Below, in pieces: positions 41,703-53,080 of a stretch of DNA of 64,000 nt (positions within the stretch are counted from its first letter, which is position 1; each line of letters starts with the position of its first letter). A program made the position numbers and the translations under genes. The DNA lies in assembly GCA_021018995.1 (NCBI GenBank), contig CM037585.1:128678831-128742830 (forward strand), given 5' to 3'. The notes under the pieces are model-generated. The model was not told the DNA's origin. It did not search any database and worked only from the letters and a program-made list of their open reading frames with translations. Origin of the DNA: Chloranthus sessilifolius. Lineage: Eukaryota > Streptophyta > Magnoliopsida > Chloranthales > Chloranthaceae.

Positions 41703-42424
41703 GATTTAAAGTTTTCCGATGGGTAGGAAAACGAATATTTCGGTGGCTAAAATTTGTTGCCAAAGAGGAAATTCCATAATTTTTCGTTTTCTTTCCTTTC
41801 CTCCTATTTCCACTCCTTTCCCCCTATCCAAACACAGCCTAGTAACTGGGTGCGCCTGGCTATGGATGGAAGTAGAGGCATATATTCGGTTAATCGCAAC
41901 GAACCGAAACCAAATTTTTTGTTTTTGGGTCGCTTTCTGCAAAACCTAACCCTAACTGAGACATTTCAGTTAGCCAAACTTTTCACCCCCCAAACCAAAA
42001 CTGAACCGAAGCGATCCAATTTTGGTTTCGATCGGCTCTTAGATGAAAGTGAAAGGGAGGGCTGTGATTAATTGGATGAATGGGAAAACCTGCGCAATAA
42101 CTAATCTTTCGTTCCGTTGATGGAGGGTGTTCCCACTTCGCAAGTCTATTTTGGTTTTGCCGACGGTCTAAAAAGGGAGTGTTTTTTCTTTGGTTCAATG
42201 GGTTTTGCGCAGCCGCTCGCTGTAACTGAGCTATGTTGTTGTATTCTGCTGTGTCGAAGGTTGCCACGAAAAACGATCTCCGTCGTCTGATGAAAGGATT
42301 TGGCCGTTTAAGCATGTGAGTGAATCCCACTTGAGAAGGAAGAGTCTTGGCTTGATATTAAGGTACACTTATTTATTGTGGGGGTTAAACCCTCACGAAA
42401 TATTAAATGTTCTCTGCTGACCAC

Positions 42425-42740
42425 AGATGGGAATTGTTGATTGCTTTGAATAAGACGATGCAAATCGATTGTCGTTCTAATCTTTCACACAACGGATCTT
42501 GAGATTGGAGGCGTAACATCTGATGATCAGATATGTGGCACACATTCAAACAGTGATCCGAGAACCACGTTTGTTGCATGCCATGATCATATTCATTTTT
42601 GGAATGTGTGCCACATGGAATCAAAATCTGATTGTCAGATGGGAAGCTCCTGATCTCTAGATTCTTTTGTGAAAGATTGGGAAGGAAAATGATCTCCATC
42701 CTCTGATTCAAAGCAATCAATGATTTTCAACTGTGGATAG
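42425..42740. mobile_element. MITE family A copy
   Basis: The inverted halves share 'ATTGTTGATTGCTTTGAAT', 'CACAACGGATCTTGAGAT' and mirrored 'CTCTGATTCAAAGCAATCAA', with GTGGCACACATT and AATGTGTGCCACATGG around the centre. It lies in the intergenic region. Confidence 0.8.
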
Positions 42741-43136
42741 TATTGGAATGAGTGCATGAAAACAAAAAATAGATGAATTTAGTTATAGATCGTTGACTGT
42801 GATCGAGGCGTGCAATAGACACTGTCTTTAAATAACTATTTATCCCCACACAGTGGTCAATAATTAGGCCCAACGGACGTAATCCCAATATATAACGATG
42901 ACTGCCAAAATAGATTGGCAATGCACAATTTGCTGTGTTGAAATAGTGCCCCAAAGACTCTTATCTCAATACATGCTCAATAAAATAAAGATGTGTTTTA
43001 CTTGTACGTAGAAGAAGGGTTCTTTATATAGACATGTAAGTGTAACCAATGCATCTTTTGAGCCTATGGTTTAAGATGAACAATTACAAATCAACGGTCA
43101 AATATAACTTTAAAAGGTCTGTTTAATACCGACATA

Positions 43137-43341
43137 CAAGGTATAAAAAATCGGCCAATACTGATACGCATCGATTTCTCGGCAAATCGATACGTATTGG
43201 CCATGATACGTATCGGTATCTCAACTCAGTATCAGATATCATAACGGCCGATAACTCTATTTGTTTTTTTTTTTCATTTTTATTTAAAATAGGCCGATAT
43301 GTATCGGTCCTCCATGGACCGATACCGATTTGGATACCTTA
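43137..43341. mobile_element. CAAGG-type hAT MITE with 8-bp TSD
   Basis: It starts CAAGGTATAAAAAATCGG and ends GGATACCTTA, with TSD CCGACATA at 43129-43136 and 43342-43349 (perfect, and a ninth base also agrees). The interior has repeated GATACGTATCGG-like palindromes. Third TSD-proven member of the family. Confidence 0.88.
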
Positions 43342-43432
43342 CCGACATACCTTATCGTTACACCGTTTGAGATTTCAAGTTTTCAACACGTCAATAATTT
43401 CATGTATGTGAAATTGTCAAGGAGTTGTTTAA

Positions 43433-45477
43433 GGCCCTGTTTAATAGCAATGAAACTCCAAAGAGGAAATGAAATAAATTTCTTAGTTGATTTCCTCTAC
43501 AAATGAATTTTCCACTATTTGATTAGTTTGTTTGAGAAATGAATTTTATTGGAAATTGATTTCTCTTGTCTGATTAGTATGTTTAAAAATGAATTTGAAA
43601 ATTAGTTTTTAAGTTTTGATCATTTATTATTAAAATTATAATTAAAGTCAAATATTAACCAATTACTTTTTTAATGATATTCTATTACGTTACAAATTAA
43701 TACCATAGTAATCACTATTTATTACTAAGTTACATAAATCAGAGTTTGAAGAGTCAAACTCAAATAAAAAGTCAAACTTTGATCAAACTTAAAATTTTGA
43801 CAAAAAATATGTAAAGTTAAATAACAAAGTTGTAAACGCTAGTATCTAATATAAGTTTTTACGTTGAAATTAAATTAAATTTTTATAAAAGTCAAACTTT
43901 GACCAAATTTTCAACTATGACAGAGAAAATTTTACAATGTACCAATAAGTTACAAAAGTCCAACTGCAAATTAATATAACACTATTCATATATATCGTTT
44001 GGTTGCACTAGTCAAAAATTGATCAAATATCCACTTTTAATAAAAGTCAAACTTTGACCAAACGTAAAACTTTGATTAAGAAAATTTTTTAAGATTAAAG
44101 TATAAAGTTATATAGTAAATGCAAGTATGTACTATAAGGTTACATGTTTAAACAAAATTCAATTTAAAAAAAGAGTCAAATTTTGACCAAATTTTTTAAC
44201 TTTAACTAATAAAAAATTTGGCAATCTACTGCCAACTTATAAATTAATATAACAGTATTCGTATCCATCGCTAGATTACACTAGTAAAAAATTTGACTAA
44301 ATATCAACTTTTTAAAAAGTCAAACTTTGACCAAATGTAAAAAAATTAAAATAAAATTTGGTAATAATGTACTATAAAGCAATAAATTAAATAATCTCAT
44401 TGGGAATATAGAAGTTTAAAAAAATCAAATTGTGTTAAAAAGTCAAAGTTTGACAAAATATCAAACTTTGACCGATAAAAATTAACATTACCAAAATACA
44501 AATAACAATAGTAATAATTACTATCTATTGTCAAGATGACTACAGTCAAACTTTGACCAATAAAAATTTGACAATATATTTTCAAGTTATAAATTAAAAT
44601 AATTATAGATATTTTTAATTATAATATTTCATTAATAAAAATTTATAACATTTTATAAAAAATCAAACTTTGACCAAAAGTCAAACTTTGACCAAGAAAA
44701 AATTACACTGATACGGTATAAATTTATGTAGTAGTAGACTCTATCTATAAGCAGGTTTCGAGTTTGACTAAAACTAAATTTTATGTAAAAGTCAAAGTTT
44801 GACTAAAGGTCAAACTATTGACTAATACAATTGAGAATTTAGTATCAAATTATACATCAATACGGCAGTATCCTTTTTTCGCCATTAAATTATTGGAGTC
44901 AAAGTTTAATAAAATGTAAAATTTTAATTTAAAGTCAAAGTTTGACCTTAAAAATCAATCTTTGATCCCCTAAAAATTTGATAATATATTACTAACTTAC
45001 AACTTATTATCATGTTTCAGTAGCCAAAGTTTGATCAAAAGTCAACTTTACATAGCTTATAAATTCAATTAAAGTTTGATTAAATTCAAACTTTGGCCAA
45101 AGTCAAATATTAGCTTAAAAGAGTATGATATAGATAATGTGGTGGTCATAGAGATCGTACTGGTATGATGGTCATAGAAATTGAAGTTACTTTTTAATAG
45201 TCAAAAAATAACCTTTTTTGCTTTTAGGTTTTTAAAAAGTAATTTTAGATTTGTAATAACAAAAAATTATTATTTTGTTAGTACGAAATTCAATTTCAGC
45301 CATTTATAAGGTTGAAATGATTTCCTCCTAAAATGATTTGGTGTATGAAAATTCAATCTCCATGCAGGGCGACTTAATTTAATTTCCATCTCCTTAAATA
45401 GTTATTAAATAACAACAATTGGAAACTAAATTTCATTTCCACAATGAAATTACATTTCCGTGTTATCAAACAAGGCC
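43433..45477. mobile_element. PIF/Harbinger-like element with W-box array
   Basis: The TIRs are GGCCCTGTTTAATA and, on the minus strand, GGCCTTGTTTGATA, with a 3-bp TSD TAA (43430-43432 and 45478-45480) as expected for PIF/Harbinger. Subterminal stretches 'GAAATGAAATAAATTTC' and 'GAAATTTAGTTTCC' are mirrored. The 2-kb interior contains no transposase but a dense array of GTCAAACTTTGACC. A 48-bp tandem copy of the right end follows immediately (45481-45540). Confidence 0.8.
43753..45110. repeat. Dispersed GTCAAACTTTGACC motif array
   Basis: At least fifteen copies or close variants of GTCAAA-C-TTTGACC are spread over 1.35 kb in diverged AT-rich sequence. Each is an inverted pair of TTTGAC, and many extend to TTGACC, the WRKY-binding W-box. 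Confidence 0.85.
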
Positions 45478-45548
45478 TAAAATAATTTGTAAAAAAAAAC
45501 GTTTCCATGTTATCAAACAAGGCCTAAAATAATTTGTAAAAAAAAATC
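45430..45548. repeat. Tandem duplication of the element's right terminus
   Basis: 'GTTATCAAACAAGGCCTAAA' plus 'ATAATTTGTAAAAAAAAA' appears twice in direct succession with period about 48 bp. It spans the Harbinger-like right end and its flank, so it arose after insertion. Confidence 0.9.
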
Positions 45549-46850
45549 CCAGGTGCGCACCCGGCACACGTACCCGTGCCCCGAGCTCGACCCAACCCAA
45601 CTCGACACAGTATGGCATGCACCGTGTATACGATTTTGCAAAGGCTAATTCAATTTGCATAGCGAAAGGGCAATCGAAACTTGGATGCCTCCCGCAAGAT
45701 AGATACAAGCTGTAGAGCCAACAAACTCACTGATACGCTTAGTGACTTCCAATCCCTAAAACAATGTGGGACTAAGGCAATAAGCCTTTCCTAAAATTTT
45801 AAAATATTACAACAACCACTATTTTAAATATTACAATCAACTACTATTTTAAATGTTTTTTAAAAACTGATACTAATACCGAGCATAAAGGAGAATAGTT
45901 TTTCAATAATAGTGCCTTCAAGGCTTTAAACTATTTTCTAAGTATAATAACTCAAAGTTCACCAGTATTTTCAGTGACCTTAATCTTAAAAAATGCCAAC
46001 ACTTTACGATGAACTAATTTAACATACATTATTGTTCTCAAGAGAATTTGTGTTCTTAAATGTTAGTACTTTTATGGCCCTATGCTATAATCCTATTGTC
46101 TGAGTGTTTAATGAGATAAAAGCTTTTCTCATTTTAGAAGCAGCCGAACTTTCACACCAACATAGATAAATCTATCAAAAATATTATTGTAACTGAATAC
46201 TTTAATATTAAATGTTATAAATCTATTAAGAGCAATTTTGCTCAACCTCTCTTATCATTAAAGTATTAAAGTATCTTACACTTTCTAGCACATGTTTATG
46301 ATTTCATGCTCTTTGAAAACCTAAATTAAATTTTAGGTTGAATTTCCATCATAAGTGATAATTATGGGTTAAAATCTTTTAAACTCATTTCCAATGAGGT
46401 TTTAAATACTGTTTTCTTTCTAAGACCTTTTCAAAATGGATCCGCCAAGTTATGTTAAGACCTGATACTCAGAATCGAAGTTACTCATCTTTTGAGTGAA
46501 CTTCTAAAATAGCTAATTCTGAGACTTTATGGCTCTATTTTCCATTATAAATTTTACAATAGGCCTTTGATAGTGTTGCGTCACTATTACTATGTATAGA
46601 CAACGAAGGCAATGGTTTAATAATAAGTAGGATCTAATCTATTATGTTTTCAACCATTATGCTTCCTTACTACATGTTGCTAATACAACGAATTCCGACT
46701 CCATCGTTGAGTGAGTTATATATGTTTGCTTCTTTGATTTCCTTAATATCCAGCCACTAGTAGATTTAAAATCATGTGAGTTCCAATTTGCATCACATTA
46801 TCCTTCTAAGATATTAGAAAAATCAGAATAATCTTATCCTACATTGATGC
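45549..46850. other. Intergenic sequence, possibly copia 3' region
   Basis: No gene was recognised. The region next to 46850 may be the RNase H end and 3' LTR of the minus-strand copia element, but I cannot pair it with a 5' LTR. Confidence 0.4.
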
Positions 46851-46859
46851 TTTTCTTTA

Positions 46860-49640
46860 AATATCTAAAATTTTGAGCCATGACATTCTAATGAGCAACA
46901 CTAGGATCACTATTGAACATCATTACGACACCTATAGCATAGGCAATATCGGGGCGAGTGTAGTGCATAAGATACATTAAACTTCCTACTTGACTGACAT
47001 ACTCAACTTGAGCCATGCATCTTCCTTCATTTTTAACTAATTTCACATTAATAGTCAGAAGGAGTTGTAACAGGCTCTAAATCGCAATAGTTTAATTTCC
47101 TAAAAAATTTCTCACAATAATGTGTTTGAGACAAAATAATATTATTATCTAGTCTCAAAATTTTAACTCCTAACATTATATCAGCTTCACCTAAGATCTT
47201 TCACATCAAACACTGAACTGAGTAAACTTTTGGTTTCCAAAATTATTTTAAGATTAGTACCAAATAATTGTATATCATTCACATATAGACATATAATTAT
47301 ACCATTATTTTCAGAAAATTTACTATACACACATTTATCAGACTCAGTAATACTGAAGTCATAATTAATAATAACTTTATTAAATTTGTCATGCCATTGC
47401 TTGGAGCCACAAAGAGAGTTAATAAGTTTACATACTTTTATTTTCATTTTCAGGAAGCACGAAACCTTCCGCTTGTTCTATATTACCTTCATGTTCTACA
47501 TTTTCATTCAAAAATGCAGTTTTGACATCCATTTGATGAATTATTAAATTGTGTGTAGAAGCTAAAGCAATTAGCAATTTAATTGTAGTTTGACGTGTAA
47601 TATGGGCAAAAGTATCGAAATAATCAACCCCTTTCTTTTGCCTAAATTTTTTTGCAACTAAGTTAGACTTAAACTTCTCGATAAACCCACCAGTCTTATA
47701 TTTTCTCTTGAATATTCATTTGCATCTTATGATATTAGACCTAGAAACCAAATCAACTAATTTTCAAGTTTTATTAGCCATCAAAGAATTCATTTCATCA
47801 TAAATGACTTCCTTCCAAAACTCTACATCTCTAGAAGTATCAACGTTTTGAAAAGTTACAAGATCATTGTAAATGTTGTAAATATATAGATATTCTTAAA
47901 ATGAATCATATCTATCACCATCAACTAAATATAAATAATAATATGTTCCTAAATAAGTATCTTTTCTTTAACTTTTACTTTTCCTAGTTTCTTGAATACC
48001 AACATTCAAAATATCACTATTAACTTCTTTATTTTGACTAGTAGAAAAATTATAAGGAGAGGAACTAATTATATCCTTATCACAATTAATTTTAGACATA
48101 AAAGAAGTTTCATAAAAGATCGCATCACAAGACTCTATGATAGAATCTTTAATTATAGCACCATTGTCTTCTATTACAAGAAATCTATAAGATGCAATAT
48201 TTTGTGTGTAACTAATAAAAACACACTCAATGGCCCTTTGTCATAACTTTGGTCTTTTAGGACCAGGCAACCTTACTCGATCCTGATCTAAACCCCCACA
48301 CTTTAAGATAGCGTAGTTTGGGCACTTTTTCATCAAAAGTTCATGTAGAGTCTTATTAGGAATCCTATTAAGAATGTAGACATAAGTTAATAAGGCCTCA
48401 CCCCATAGATCCAAATCCAAATTTGAATTAGTAATTATAATATTATCCATTTAAACTAAAGTTCTATTTTTTCTTTCGGCTATACTATTTTGTTGAGGGG
48501 TATAAGGGGCATTGAATTCATGTCGAATCTCATGACTTTCACAAAATTAGTGAAATCATTTGACATATATTCGCCTCCCCTATCTGAGCGTAAAGCTTTG
48601 GTTTTTTTATTAGTCGATTTTCCATAAAACCTTATAGGTTTTAAACTTGTCTAATACTTAATATTTATTTTGTAATAAGTAAATATGTGTATATTTTGAT
48701 TGATAAATGTAATGAAATAACGTTTTCCTTCTCTAGTGGGTGTAGGAAATAAATCATAAATATTTGAAACATTTAAATTTCTATTTATATGCTTAAAAGT
48801 CTTCCTAGTAATCTTAGATTTAACACAAATTTCACATTTTTCTATATTAATATCATGCGCTGAAATTAAATTCAAGTGCATCATATTTTTCATATATTGA
48901 TAATTAACATGACCTAGACTAATAAGCCATAAGTTAAATGAATCAATCATATAGGCATAATATTTGCCTTGAACATCCTCCCAAGAGCATACCCTTTCCC
49001 CACAAAAGACCCATTCTTCTACAAGACAAGCCTGTCGGATTCAAACACTAATATAAAATCTTGCTTGATTAACAAGCCGACCGATACAAAGTTTTTTCTT
49101 ATCTCAGGTGCATGTAAAACATTGGTTAAAGTCACAATTTTTACGGAAGTAACTTGAGAAGAACTTTTTCATGCCCCTTCAATCTTTGCTTTGGATGAAT
49201 TTCCCATGTAGATGATTTGATCATCACATGCCGCTTCATAGGAAGATAATATGGTGCAATTGTTGTACACATGTCGGGTAGCACTAATATCCACCTACCA
49301 TTCTCTATCATCCTCCACCATGTTGATTTAGAAAAGAGCCGCAACAAAGTCCTTGTCATTGCTTTCAACCAAATTTGCTTGAGCCTTCTTGAGGTTTCTG
49401 GAATTCTTCTTATAATGTCATGGTTTACCACAATTATAACAAGTCCATTTATTTGGTTTATTCTTGGCTATCTTGTCTTCATGTGTATAATTCTTAGCCT
49501 TTTATTTTTTGTCATGATATTTTTTCTCGGTATCATTAGTTTCGATAAGGTGTACCTTGAAAATATGTTTGCCTTGTTCCTCCATTTTATCCCTCTTCCA
49601 GGCTTTTTCTTCAATGTGAAGATGTTGAAGGAGATCTTCC
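46860..49640 (-). pseudogene. Ty1/copia polyprotein remnant
   Basis: Reading down the minus strand from about 49450: a gag zinc knuckle (CYNCGKPWH), then GAG-pre-integrase with CEICVKSK (about 48840), integrase fragments (YFITFINQNIHIF near 48700, WGEALLTYVYILNRIPNKTL near 48370), reverse transcriptase (QMDVKTAFLNE near 47510, then LCLYVND-type IICLYVNDIQLFGTN near 47280), and the RNase H-proximal MHYTRPDIAYA near 46950. The catalytic order is that of Copia (IN before RT). Many stops and frameshifts break it, and RT shows YVND instead of YVDD. It is non-functional. Confidence 0.88.
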
Positions 49641-50079
49641 ATCTTCATTTTCATATTATTGTGTTTAATAATAATACTTAACCGGAGATGTTGATGAATA
49701 TAATTAGTTCCTCTCCTGATAATATCCTAACCAATTATTCTATCATAATTTAATTAGCAAGTTATCAGTCAATAAAAACTAGATGCCGTTAGCCTCAATG
49801 GAGCAAAATCTTTGATTTATAAAATAATACACATCTAGCAAGAAACTAGGGTTTTCGTATCTCAGAAGTGTTGCTCGAGTTGTCTTCTGCGATATAAGCC
49901 CAATGAAAATTAGGGTTTCAATGATTTGCATTTCTATGGGGTTAAGGCCAGTGGCGGAACTACATAGAGGTCAATGCGGGCGAGCGCCCGCACGCAAACC
50001 CCAAAAATTAATGACAATTTTTTTTTAAAGACAACCCTATTAAATTGGTAGTTGGTCGTCCTCTCTATAAAGCCAAAAC

Positions 50080-50360
50080 GTAACATCTTTCTTCTCTCTC
50101 TAAAACCAACTTAAAAGGCATCTTCCCTATTTTCTTTCTCTAAAACCCAACTTAAAGGCGCCCTCCCTCCTTTCTCTCTCTAAAACCCAAAACTTAAACA
50201 AAGGCCTGCCCTCGTTTCTCTCTCTACAAGACTAAAACCCAAGGCACCCTCTTTTCTCTCTCTAAAATCCAACCTAAAAGGCACCCTCTTTTCTCTCTCT
50301 AAAACCCATCCTAAAATGGCGCCCACCCTCTTTTCTCTCTCTAAAACCCTAAAATCCAAC
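50080..50360. repeat. Minisatellite of TTTCTCTCTCTAAAACCC units
   Basis: About seven units of roughly 35 bp share 'TTTCTCTCTCTAAAACCCA' followed by 'CTTAAAGGCGCCC' variants, inside the 1.58-kb hAT element. Confidence 0.85.
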
Positions 50361-50566
50361 TTAAAACGCGCCCACTTGAATCTGACGCCGGTGAGTCGGT
50401 GCCGCCGCTGCCCACTCTAATCAGCCACACCGTGGCTCCGTTGCGTCGGTAAGATCTCCCTCTTCTTCTTCACTTTTTATTCTTTTTCTTCTGCTACGGT
50501 TGATTTGATTTTGGGAGCCTAGATTGATCTTTTTGCTTAACTGATAATCTTGATGATATTTAATAT

Positions 50567-50700
50567 TGGGTGTTTAAATGTCTAATTTTAATGGTATAAG
50601 ATCATTTAATAGTGTGAGATAAAATTACTAATTTTAATGGTATAAGATCATTTAATAAACAACATTTGGGTGCTTAAATGTCCGTCAATAGCCATTATCC
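50567..50700. mobile_element. MITE family B fragment
   Basis: It contains 'AATTTTAATGGTATAAGATC' twice in tandem and ends 'CAATAGCCATTATCC', matching the right third of 21733-22173 and 55081-55526. Confidence 0.65.
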
Positions 50701-51894
50701 ATTTTGAAATTTATATGGATTTATTACAGCCAAATATTTTAGCTAGTTAAGTGTAGGTTCATTTCGACTAATTTTTTCATAATCAGAAATAATTATTCTA
50801 TTTTGGCTAGTTAAGTGTAAGTGATATAGAATTTGTGTTTTCTGGTTTTCTTTACAATGCACGCCGTGGGATGTCTATAATCTCAACATCTGCAATACAT
50901 TAAATGCCATTTAAAATTATTAATACATTGAATTTAAATGATACCTTTATATTTTAGGAAGCATTGATTATTTTAATAAAAAGAGAAATTATTTTGAATC
51001 CCAATTTATATTAAGGTTGTGTTTGGGATTGCTCTTTAGAGGCAAAGAGCAGCTCTCTACTTTGGTGGAGAGCACTTCAGATCTCCCTCTTCTTCTTCGT
51101 CTCCTTTTTTTATTCTTCTTTTTCTTTAATATGCAATTAAGATTATATATGTCTGCCACATGTTTGTTAAAATGTCTAAGAGGATCTAGCCATTTAGGTC
51201 TTGTCTCATGTTATTTTTAATTTTTCCTCCAAATTTTTTCCTAAACTTGCCGGATTTTGCCATATTTTTTCCCGAAATTTTCCTTGAACTTGTATATATA
51301 TATAAAATATAAAATATTTACAAAAGTCTTTCATATTATTTAAAAATGGCTGAAAAAAAATAAAATTTCATTAATGTCGTTGAAATTTTTGCAATTTCGG
51401 AGAAATGTATGAAATTTCGTTAAATGTTTCATCCGAATCTTATTTCAACGAATTTAGGAGAAGTTCGCTGAAATTTGTCACTGTCACTTACGCCCCGGCT
51501 GGGTGAAAATCCTGATTCCGCCACTGATTAAGGCTATCAGAGCTATAAGACATTGCTTGAGAGAAAAGGATATGAGAGAAGATAGGAGCCAAAATAATGG
51601 AAACCGTGAAAAGAGGGAGACCAGATCTTAGAGAGCTATTATTTCATTGCCTTTAATATTTAATAAATTGGCACATCCCACTATTTAAGCCTGTTTTGGA
51701 ACAAAAATATGCCCGCGTCTTATGACTGTTTTAAAACTTGGTGATATATGGCCTACTTTCGTTTTATTGATAAAATTTATTTAATAGGGTCGTTTTCATA
51801 ATTTCAAAGAGCAATTGGAGAATAATTAAATTTTGATACTTACGAGATAAAATTCGAAATGACCACATAAGTGAAAATTTGATAGTGAGAGCTA

Positions 51895-52121
51895 TTAAGG
51901 AAAAAAATCATGGAATATTACTTTAGGTGGTATGGATAAATTCATCGGAGGTATAAAACAGACCCTATACGAAGGGCTGAAACACTACAAGAAGAGATAG
52001 GATACGAAGAATTGCAAAGTTATAGAAAGCTTAATGCTGATTAGAAACGAGTGGAGGAATAGACTCGCTAACCTGACCCCAGATAAATGGTATAAAGTTA
52101 ACCTTGATGATGATGCTTAGT
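51895..52121 (+). pseudogene. RTE LINE 3' end
   Basis: 'GGTATGGATAAATTCATCGG', 'CAGACCCTATACGAAGGG', 'GATTAGAAACGAGTGGAGG' and 'GACCCCAGATAAATGG' align in order with the copy at 9540-9750. It ends in 'TTGATGATGATGC'. Severely truncated. Confidence 0.75.
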
Positions 52122-52259
52122 GATTTTGTTTAAGGTAGTAGAATGTCAATCTCAAACCACCAACCTTGGAAAGTGTGTTTATATTTTAAAGTGCCAATAT
52201 TAGAAAATAGTTAAGAACTTTTATTAATCTTTATACTCATAAATAGTTGTCCGCAGGAG

Positions 52260-53075
52260 TTAGAAACTGAATACATATAAGCATATCAGCTGGATTCCAA
52301 GCCGATACGTATCGGATGCATAAAACATATTAGCCAAATCGGTTGATATTAAACTATACATTTTCTAAAATATTAAAAATTATATATAATCATTTAAAAT
52401 AATTAAAAAATTTACCTAATTTTTTTAAATATTATGTCTAATTCATATAAGATAATTATCATTAGATACGACCAGATGTTGGCCTATATAACTCGATATG
52501 GGCTGATATTTGACTGATTTCATCAATATTGACCACATATATATCAAAAGGAAAGATAATTAGATATTAACACTTAACCGGGTTTTTTAAGGTGGTTGGG
52601 TGCCATTTGAAACTGTCAACTTCGGAAAGTGTGCTGATGTTTTTAAGTGCCTAAACTAGAAAAGGTCCAACAGTGAGCTTCCATTCATCTATGTGCTCAT
52701 ATATAGCTGTGTGCATAGAATTAGGAATCAATACATATTGGCGGCGTGTATTGGCTTACAACTTTAGGGGTGTGTACCACATGAAATAAAAAGGTGATCG
52801 TTTGATGATACACCCATGATCTAAAGATCGATCTCATGAAAGATTGGGACGATAAAAAATCTCCATCGTTTGATTCAATGCAGCCGATGTGTTTGAGCGT
52901 GGGTGAACTCAAAGATTTTGTGGGTGGATTTAAAGGTAAATTATAATGGCATGACTTGTAAATAAAGGTGAATGAAGGGCCTTTTAGAATGGTGATAAAC
53001 TTTAATGGCATAACTTGTAAATATAAATGAATGAAGGGCCTTTTAGAATGGTGGTATTTTTAAAATATTGGTTTC
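52260..53075. other. Intergenic repeats
   Basis: It contains a degraded 'CCGATACGTATCGGATG' segment (52300-52560), a half MITE A (52745-52930) and a 57-bp tandem duplication ('GAATGAAGGGCCTTTTAGAA' at 52970 and 53030). No gene. Confidence 0.65.
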
Positions 53076-53080
53076 ATTAA

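Larger units (their letters stand above)
37373..41839. mobile_element. Harbinger-like element interrupted by the inverted-LTR element
   Basis: The ends resemble GGTTTGTTTGAATG and, on the minus strand, GGCTGTGTTTGGATAG, the TIR style of the complete copy at 53081-54768. The inner words 'ATGAAATCC-CTTATTTTAAAGGGATTT' are shared with 54602-54630. Without the 37908-41707 insertion the element would be only about 0.67 kb. A 3-bp TAG flank is possible but not certain. Confidence 0.6.
49949..51526 (-). mobile_element. Non-autonomous hAT element (1.58 kb)
   Basis: The ends CAGTGGCGGAACTAC and, on the minus strand, CAGTGGCGGAATCAGG form the TIRs. The TSD is GTTAAGGC (49941-49948) against ATTAAGGC (51527-51534), 7 of 8. 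The left 70 bp match the right end of the intron 6 element ('GCGGGCGAGCGCCCGCAC' against 'GAGTGCCCGCACTC'), so this is an internally deleted relative in reverse orientation. It contains a partial family-B MITE (50567-50700). Confidence 0.85.

Noticed and set aside
41706-42330. Overlapping frames of 76-115 residues after the inverted-LTR element
   Set aside because: No family resemblance, frames on both strands overlap, and the sequence is the edge of a Harbinger-like element and anonymous DNA.
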